Both the position numbers and the translations under genes were made by a program. From positions 4,183,001 through 4,247,000 of the forward strand of contig NZ_CP118615.1 of assembly GCF_028993575.1 (NCBI RefSeq): DNA of 64,000 nucleotides, in the 5' to 3' direction. Each line of letters begins with the position of its first letter. The first letter of the stretch is position 1. This DNA is from Micromonospora cathayae (GTDB taxonomy: Bacteria; Actinomycetota; Actinomycetes; Mycobacteriales; Micromonosporaceae). Below the pieces are notes generated by a model. The model saw nothing but the letters and a program-made list of their open reading frames with translations. It did not search any database and had not been told where the DNA came from. Shown here in pieces: positions 60,527 to 64,000 of the stretch.

Positions 60527-61993
60527 ATGATCACCGAGAGCAGTGCCGAGTTCGAGTTCCACGGTGGCCGGGCCCGCAGCGCCCCCCTCGCGTGGGGACA
60601 GCAGGGCACCTGGGACGTCATCCGGCACTGGTACCCGGAGACCAAGCCGTTCTTCGTGCTCACCCGCTGGCTGCCGGTGCCGCTGCTGCTCGAACTGGGT
60701 GACGTGCTGGAGGAGTTGGCCGAGCTGATGCGCCGGCACGAGGCGCTGCGCACCCTGTACCACGCCAGCGAGCGCGGCGAGGTCACCCAGGAGGTGCTGC
60801 CCGGCGGGGTGGTCACCGTGGACCTGTACGACCGCCCCGCCGACGACCCGGTGAGCTTCACCGACATCGTCACCACCTGCGTCGAACGGGGCACCGCCAC
60901 CGGGTTCGACCACGAGCGGGAGGTGCCGATCCGGTTCGCCGTCGCGCTGCACGAGGGCATCCCGGTGCTGGTGGTGTTCGCGGTGTCCCACCTGTCGGCG
61001 GACTACCTCAGCGCCGACCTGCTCGCGGCGGAACTCAACGCCCTGCTGCGGGCCCGGGTGGACCGGGTCCCCGCCCCGCCGGCCCGGCCCGCCGCGCAGC
61101 CGGTGGACCTGGCCACCTTCGAACGGTCCCCGCAGGGCCAACTGCTCAACGTGGAGGCGATGCGCCACCTGCGGCAGCACCTCGACCGGATCACCCCCGG
61201 CCTGCTGCCGGCGCGGGCCACCCCGGTGACACCCCGGTTCCACCGGGGCGAACTGGAGTCCGACGCCATGCCGGTGGCGTTGCGGGCGGCGGCCCGCCGG
61301 CACCGCACCACCACGTCGGTCCTGCTGCTGGCGGTCAGTATGGCGCTGCTGGGCCGGTTCTGCCCCGGGCCGGTCCTGCCGCTGGACATCATGCAGAGCA
61401 ACCGGTCCACGCCGGAGCTGTTCCACACCGTGTCCAGCCTGAACCAGGCCGTCCGGACCGCCGTGGACCTGCCCGCCGTGACCTTCGCCGACCTGGTGGA
61501 GCGGGCGGCGCGGGTGATGGCGCAGGCCCGCGCGTACGCCCGGTACGACGGTCGGGCCGCCCAGCAGGTGATCGCCACGGCGGCCCGGTCGAGGGGCACC
61601 GACTTCGAACCGGGCTGCCAGTTCAACGACATGTGGTCCACGCTGCCCCGGCCGGCGGGCCGACCGGTCACGGACCCGGCGGAACTGGACCGGCTCGCCG
61701 CCGCGACGACGTTCGGCTGGCCGCAGACGGCCGACGCCGAGGGGATGGTGGTCTTCCTGGACGTCCGGGGCACGGCGGAACGGCTCCAGTTGTCGCTGAT
61801 GGCCGACACCGCGCTGCTGCCGCCCGACGACATCCGGGCGGTGCTGTTCGCCTTCGAGCGGGTCGCCATCGCCCTGGCGACCGGGGAGGTCACCCTCGCC
61901 GGGATGCACGCGATCCTCGACGGGTGCCGCACCGACCCTGCCGGACCGGGGGACCCGGCCCGCGCCGTCAGCGGGTCACCGACGACCCGCTGA
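60527..61993 (+). CDS. Stand-alone condensation-domain protein
   Basis: A 488-residue protein with the fold of NRPS condensation domains. The early PLAWGQQGTWDVI resembles the C1 motif (SxAQxR/LW), and the active-site motif HHxxxDG appears as SHLSADY: the second, catalytic His is kept (His155) and the Asp is kept, while the first His is Ser and the Gly is Tyr. C4/C5-like blocks (TTSVLLLAVSMALLGRFC, GCQFNDMW) follow. With no NRPS module nearby it probably transfers the acyl chain from the synthase ACP to a free amine or alcohol, giving an amide or ester and releasing the product (inference). It ends the operon; GAGAGG precedes the ATG. Confidence 0.8.
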   Translation: MITESSAEFEFHGGRARSAPLAWGQQGTWDVIRHWYPETKPFFVLTRWLPVPLLLELGDVLEELAELMRRHEALRTLYHASERGEVTQEVLPGGVVTVDLYDRPADDPVSFTDIVTTCVERGTATGFDHEREVPIRFAVALHEGIPVLVVFAVSHLSADYLSADLLAAELNALLRARVDRVPAPPARPAAQPVDLATFERSPQGQLLNVEAMRHLRQHLDRITPGLLPARATPVTPRFHRGELESDAMPVALRAAARRHRTTTSVLLLAVSMALLGRFCPGPVLPLDIMQSNRSTPELFHTVSSLNQAVRTAVDLPAVTFADLVERAARVMAQARAYARYDGRAAQQVIATAARSRGTDFEPGCQFNDMWSTLPRPAGRPVTDPAELDRLAAATTFGWPQTADAEGMVVFLDVRGTAERLQLSLMADTALLPPDDIRAVLFAFERVAIALATGEVTLAGMHAILDGCRTDPAGPGDPARAVSGSPTTR

Positions 61994-62058
61994 ATCCGGC
62001 AGGTGGCCGGCGTCGTCCGCTGACCTGGGCCCGGGTGGTCGTCGCCGGCTTCACCCGG

Positions 62059-62253
62059 TCAGTGCGACGAGCGGATCGACCGGGTGAAGGAAGCCCAGCT
62101 TCCGGAGATGAAGGTGAGGGCCGGACCAGCCGGGTCCTTGCTGTCGCGTACGGCGACGATGTCAGGGAGGTTGGTCGCGACCTCGACGCAGTCACCCCCG
62201 TTGCTGCCGCTGCGGGTGCTCTTGCGCCACTTGGCATCGCTGAGATCAACCAC
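62059..62253 (-). CDS. DUF397-domain protein
   Basis: A 64-residue protein with the DUF397 signature (AKWRKSTRSGSNGGDCVEVA, then IVAVRDSKDPAGPALTF). GTG 62253 has GGAGG 7 nt upstream and overlaps the broken HTH gene by 8 nt. In actinomycetes DUF397 proteins are encoded just after Scr1-type HTH/DUF5753 regulators and act with them in development or antibiotic control. Here the partner gene is frameshifted, so this gene may be an orphan. It is convergent with the end of the polyketide operon. Confidence 0.8.
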   Translation of the reverse strand: MVDLSDAKWRKSTRSGSNGGDCVEVATNLPDIVAVRDSKDPAGPALTFISGSWASFTRSIRSSH

Positions 62254-63026
62254 GGTGGACCTCCACATGGATCTTGCTGATCAGGTGCCTTGATTGTGTC
62301 TCATCGAGTGCCAGCTCATCGAGGCTCGTCCATGCCTTTTCATGGGCTGCGTACTCTTCCGGCCGGTCCAGGTAGAGGGCCCCCGTCCACGACTCGCAGT
62401 AGACCACCGATGGCTCCGGAGTGGTCCGCTTGTCGAGAGGGAAGTCGAGGATGACGAAGGTGCCCGCCTCCACACCCCGATGGAGGCCGGCTGGCAACGG
62501 GAGCACCCGCACGGAAACGTTGGGTAGCTCCCCGACATCCAGCAGGTGGCGAAGCTGATCAACCATGATGGCCGCGCTGCCTACCGTGCGGAGCAACGCT
62601 GCCTCGGCCAAGATCACTTCGAGCTTGGGCGGCGGCGGCAGCCTGCGGCGGAGAAGGGTCTGCCGTTGCAGGCGCACCTCGACCAGCCGCTCCCGCTCTC
62701 CCTCCGTCACCTCCTGCCGGTGCTGGTAGACCGCGAAGGCGTACGCGCGCGAGGTAGGAGTGCCACCAGCCGCTGGCCTTGGTCTGGGCGGCGAGGTTGG
62801 TCAGGGCGTCGGAGAGTTCGCGGGTGGCCCCGTACAACTCGCAGATGAAGCGGACGTCGACCGGGCGGACCGGACCGAGGCCGCTCTCGATGCGCCACAT
62901 CTTCTGCCGGCTGCACCGCAGGGCTTCGGCCGCGGCGTCCAGGGTGATCTGGGCTTCGATGCGCAGGTCCTTGAGGGCGCGCCCGAGTTGTCGTCGGGGG
63001 ACGGTGGATCCGGGGTCCTCGGCCAT
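62246..63026 (-). pseudogene. Frameshifted Scr1-type HTH/DUF5753 regulator
   Basis: The first part (from ATG 63026) encodes an XRE-type HTH (RRQLGRALKDLRIEAQITLD, CSRQKMWRIESG) and the following KASGWWHSY segment. From about 62755 the reading continues in another frame with AFAVYQHRQEV, then ERLVEVRLQRQTLL and the rest of a DUF5753-type ligand domain down to the stop at 62246. Between these, roughly 40 residues usual for the family (the segment up to LLQTEAYA) are missing. A deletion that also shifted the frame explains this best. The two fragments are unlikely to make a working regulator, though a sequencing error cannot be excluded. Confidence 0.7.
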
Positions 63027-63212
63027 GGGGTTCCTCTCGTGTCGATTTTGTTACATCGCGCCGCCACTGGTGGAACGTGGAATCGTCGCCCGGACAGGAG
63101 AGGAGGAACGGGCAGTCATGGCGTCGCGGTCGCTGCTTCGGACCTTACTGGAAAGTGCTCGGAGTCGCTATTTCCGTGCAATTCCCATGAGGTGTTACAA
63201 AGACTCGGCGCG

Positions 63213-63462
63213 GTTAGTACAAAAAGCTCGGTGTGGCGGGCGGCTCGGGCCGTCGGGTGCCGGTCCAGCTCGGTACGGACGTCCTCGACCGGGCGGTCCA
63301 GCGGCTCGGCACCCCGGGCGTCCGCCGACTCCCGTACCTCGGGGGTGACCTGGCGGGCGGCCAGGCGCTGCGCCGAACCGGTCGGATCACAAGGGGTGAC
63401 CCGCCGGCCGGCACCTCAGCCTGGCGTGCGCGAGCAGCATCATGTTGACGATGCCCTGAGCA
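63213..63462 (-). pseudogene. Degraded coding remnant
   Basis: Read on the minus strand, this stretch has strongly G/C-biased third positions in two adjacent frames. One gives AQGIVNMMLLAHARL, then stops; the next gives AQRLAARQVTPEVRESADAR and PLDRPVEDVRTELDRHPTAR without any start codon. This looks like a frameshifted fragment of a former gene of unknown family. Confidence 0.35.
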
Positions 63463-63493
63463 GAATTGCTCGCTTCCCGGTCTGTGCTGCCGG

Positions 63494-63499
63494 CAGGCT
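63494..63499 (+). promoter_or_regulatory. Methyltransferase gene -10-like box
   Basis: CAGGCT lies 6 nt before the ATG at 63506 with no Shine-Dalgarno, the same spacing as other probable leaderless starts in the window. Confidence 0.4.
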
Positions 63500-63505
63500 G
63501 GCGCA

Positions 63506-64000
63506 ATGGGCGCGGGTTTCAGCGGTGAGGTGGCGACGTACTACGCGAGGCACCGACGCGGTTACCCGCCCGAGGTGCTCGATGCCCTCGTCGGAGCGTT
63601 CGGCCTCGGCCCCGGAGACACGGTGGTCGACCTCGGCTGCGGCACCGGTCAGTTGAGCCTCCCGCTCGCCGCCCGGGTGGGGGCCGTCATCGGGGTGGAC
63701 CCGGAGCCGGACATGCTGGCCCTGGCCCGCCAGGCCGCCCACAACACCGCAAGACCCGACGCTGCAAGACCCGACGCCACGTGGCTGCTCGGTGATGACA
63801 GCGACCTGCCCGCATTGGGCCGGCTACTCGGCGACCGGATGATCGGCGCGCTGACCGTTGCCGTCGCCATCCACTTCATGGACCGCGACGCGCTGTTCAG
63901 GGCCGTCCGACCGATGCTGCGTCCAGGCGGCGGCATCGCCGTGGTCACCAACGGCGCACCGCTGTGGCTACAGGACGCCGAGTGGTCCCGGGTACTGCGC
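63506..64000 (+). CDS. Class I SAM-dependent methyltransferase, partial
   Basis: The first 165 residues of a methyltransferase cut by the window end. Motif I is VVDLGCGTGQLSLPLAA, followed by the acidic VIGVDPEPDML (adenosyl ribose-binding Asp/Glu), GDDSDLPAL and ALTVAVAIHFMDRDALFRAV, typical of the Methyltransf_11/25 group. An in-frame 15-bp direct duplication codes for ARPDAARPDA near residue 90. The substrate is unknown. Whether it belongs to the polyketide cluster upstream is uncertain, since the decayed region separates them. Confidence 0.82.
   Translation, partial: MGAGFSGEVATYYARHRRGYPPEVLDALVGAFGLGPGDTVVDLGCGTGQLSLPLAARVGAVIGVDPEPDMLALARQAAHNTARPDAARPDATWLLGDDSDLPALGRLLGDRMIGALTVAVAIHFMDRDALFRAVRPMLRPGGGIAVVTNGAPLWLQDAEWSRVLR

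Larger units (their letters stand above)
63027..63505. other. Intergenic region with decayed sequence
   Basis: About 480 bp with no intact gene. It contains the promoter side of the broken HTH gene, a Shine-Dalgarno-like GGAGAGGAGG at 63098-63107 before an ATG at 63118 whose 76-codon frame has atypical codon use (TTA, AGT, GTA), and a minus-strand coding remnant at 63213-63462. Confidence 0.4.

Noticed and set aside
63118..63348. A 76-codon plus-strand frame with a Shine-Dalgarno-like sequence upstream.
   Set aside because: Codon use is unlike the neighbours (TTA, GTA, AGT) and the second half only mirrors the minus-strand remnant; no family resemblance.

Overview
The window is high-GC actinobacterial chromosome. 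Complete Pup-proteasome genes, leaderless starts behind TAnnnT -10 boxes, an Scr1-type HTH/DUF397 pair and an endonuclease VII gene between pup and prcB suggest the family Micromonosporaceae (Micromonospora-like). This is inferred from gene content; no rRNA or other taxonomic marker is present. I see no tRNA, rRNA, CRISPR array, insertion sequence or integrase.

Region 1 (59-20118) is the Pup-proteasome/Tat block. It holds dop, pup, an HNH endonuclease, prcB and prcA, a lone dTDP-glucose 4,6-dehydratase, pafA, a small membrane protein, DUF3866 and a cation-efflux gene, pafB/pafC, tatA/tatC and helY. From what I recall, the order dop-pup-prcBA ... pafA-pafB-pafC-tatA-tatC-helY matches Mycobacterium tuberculosis. 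Inserted genes encode a secreted GH64 glucanase with a LacI-type operator, a lipid kinase and a HAD hydrolase.

Region 2 (20283-27570) holds an MHYT membrane sensor, a stand-alone 5'-3' exonuclease, a Bcr/CflA-type exporter and an operon pairing an intact Ser/Thr receptor kinase with a membrane pseudokinase.

Region 3 (27825-32905, minus strand) is a tight five-gene operon of the STM4015-STM4014-STM4013-STM4012-STM4011 families: an LRR-like protein, an ATP-grasp protein, an alkaline-phosphatase-fold hydrolase and two radical SAM proteins. Its function is not known to me.

Region 4 (33607-44333) is a secreted, copper- and sugar-related block: a cupredoxin with six Ig-like repeats, a Tat-exported sugar isomerase-like protein, a two-domain multicopper oxidase and a 1344-residue ThuA/discoidin/sugar-dehydrogenase/PKD/DUF1080 protein. 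A convergent subtilase follows. Two of these proteins share an unnamed domain of about 80 residues.

Region 5 (44593-53012) holds a MetE-C-like protein, htpG, a response regulator-histidine kinase-GerMN lipoprotein operon, two STAS proteins and an AlkZ-like protein.

Region 6 (53594-61993) is a compact trans-AT polyketide cluster: a FAS-I/SAT-type acyltransferase, a FabD-type acyltransferase, a KS-KR-ACP synthase with no AT of its own, a MATE exporter and a stand-alone condensation-domain protein. I do not recognise its product. It is the best candidate for an undescribed system. After it come a DUF397 gene, a frameshifted HTH regulator, a decayed coding remnant and a methyltransferase cut by the window end.
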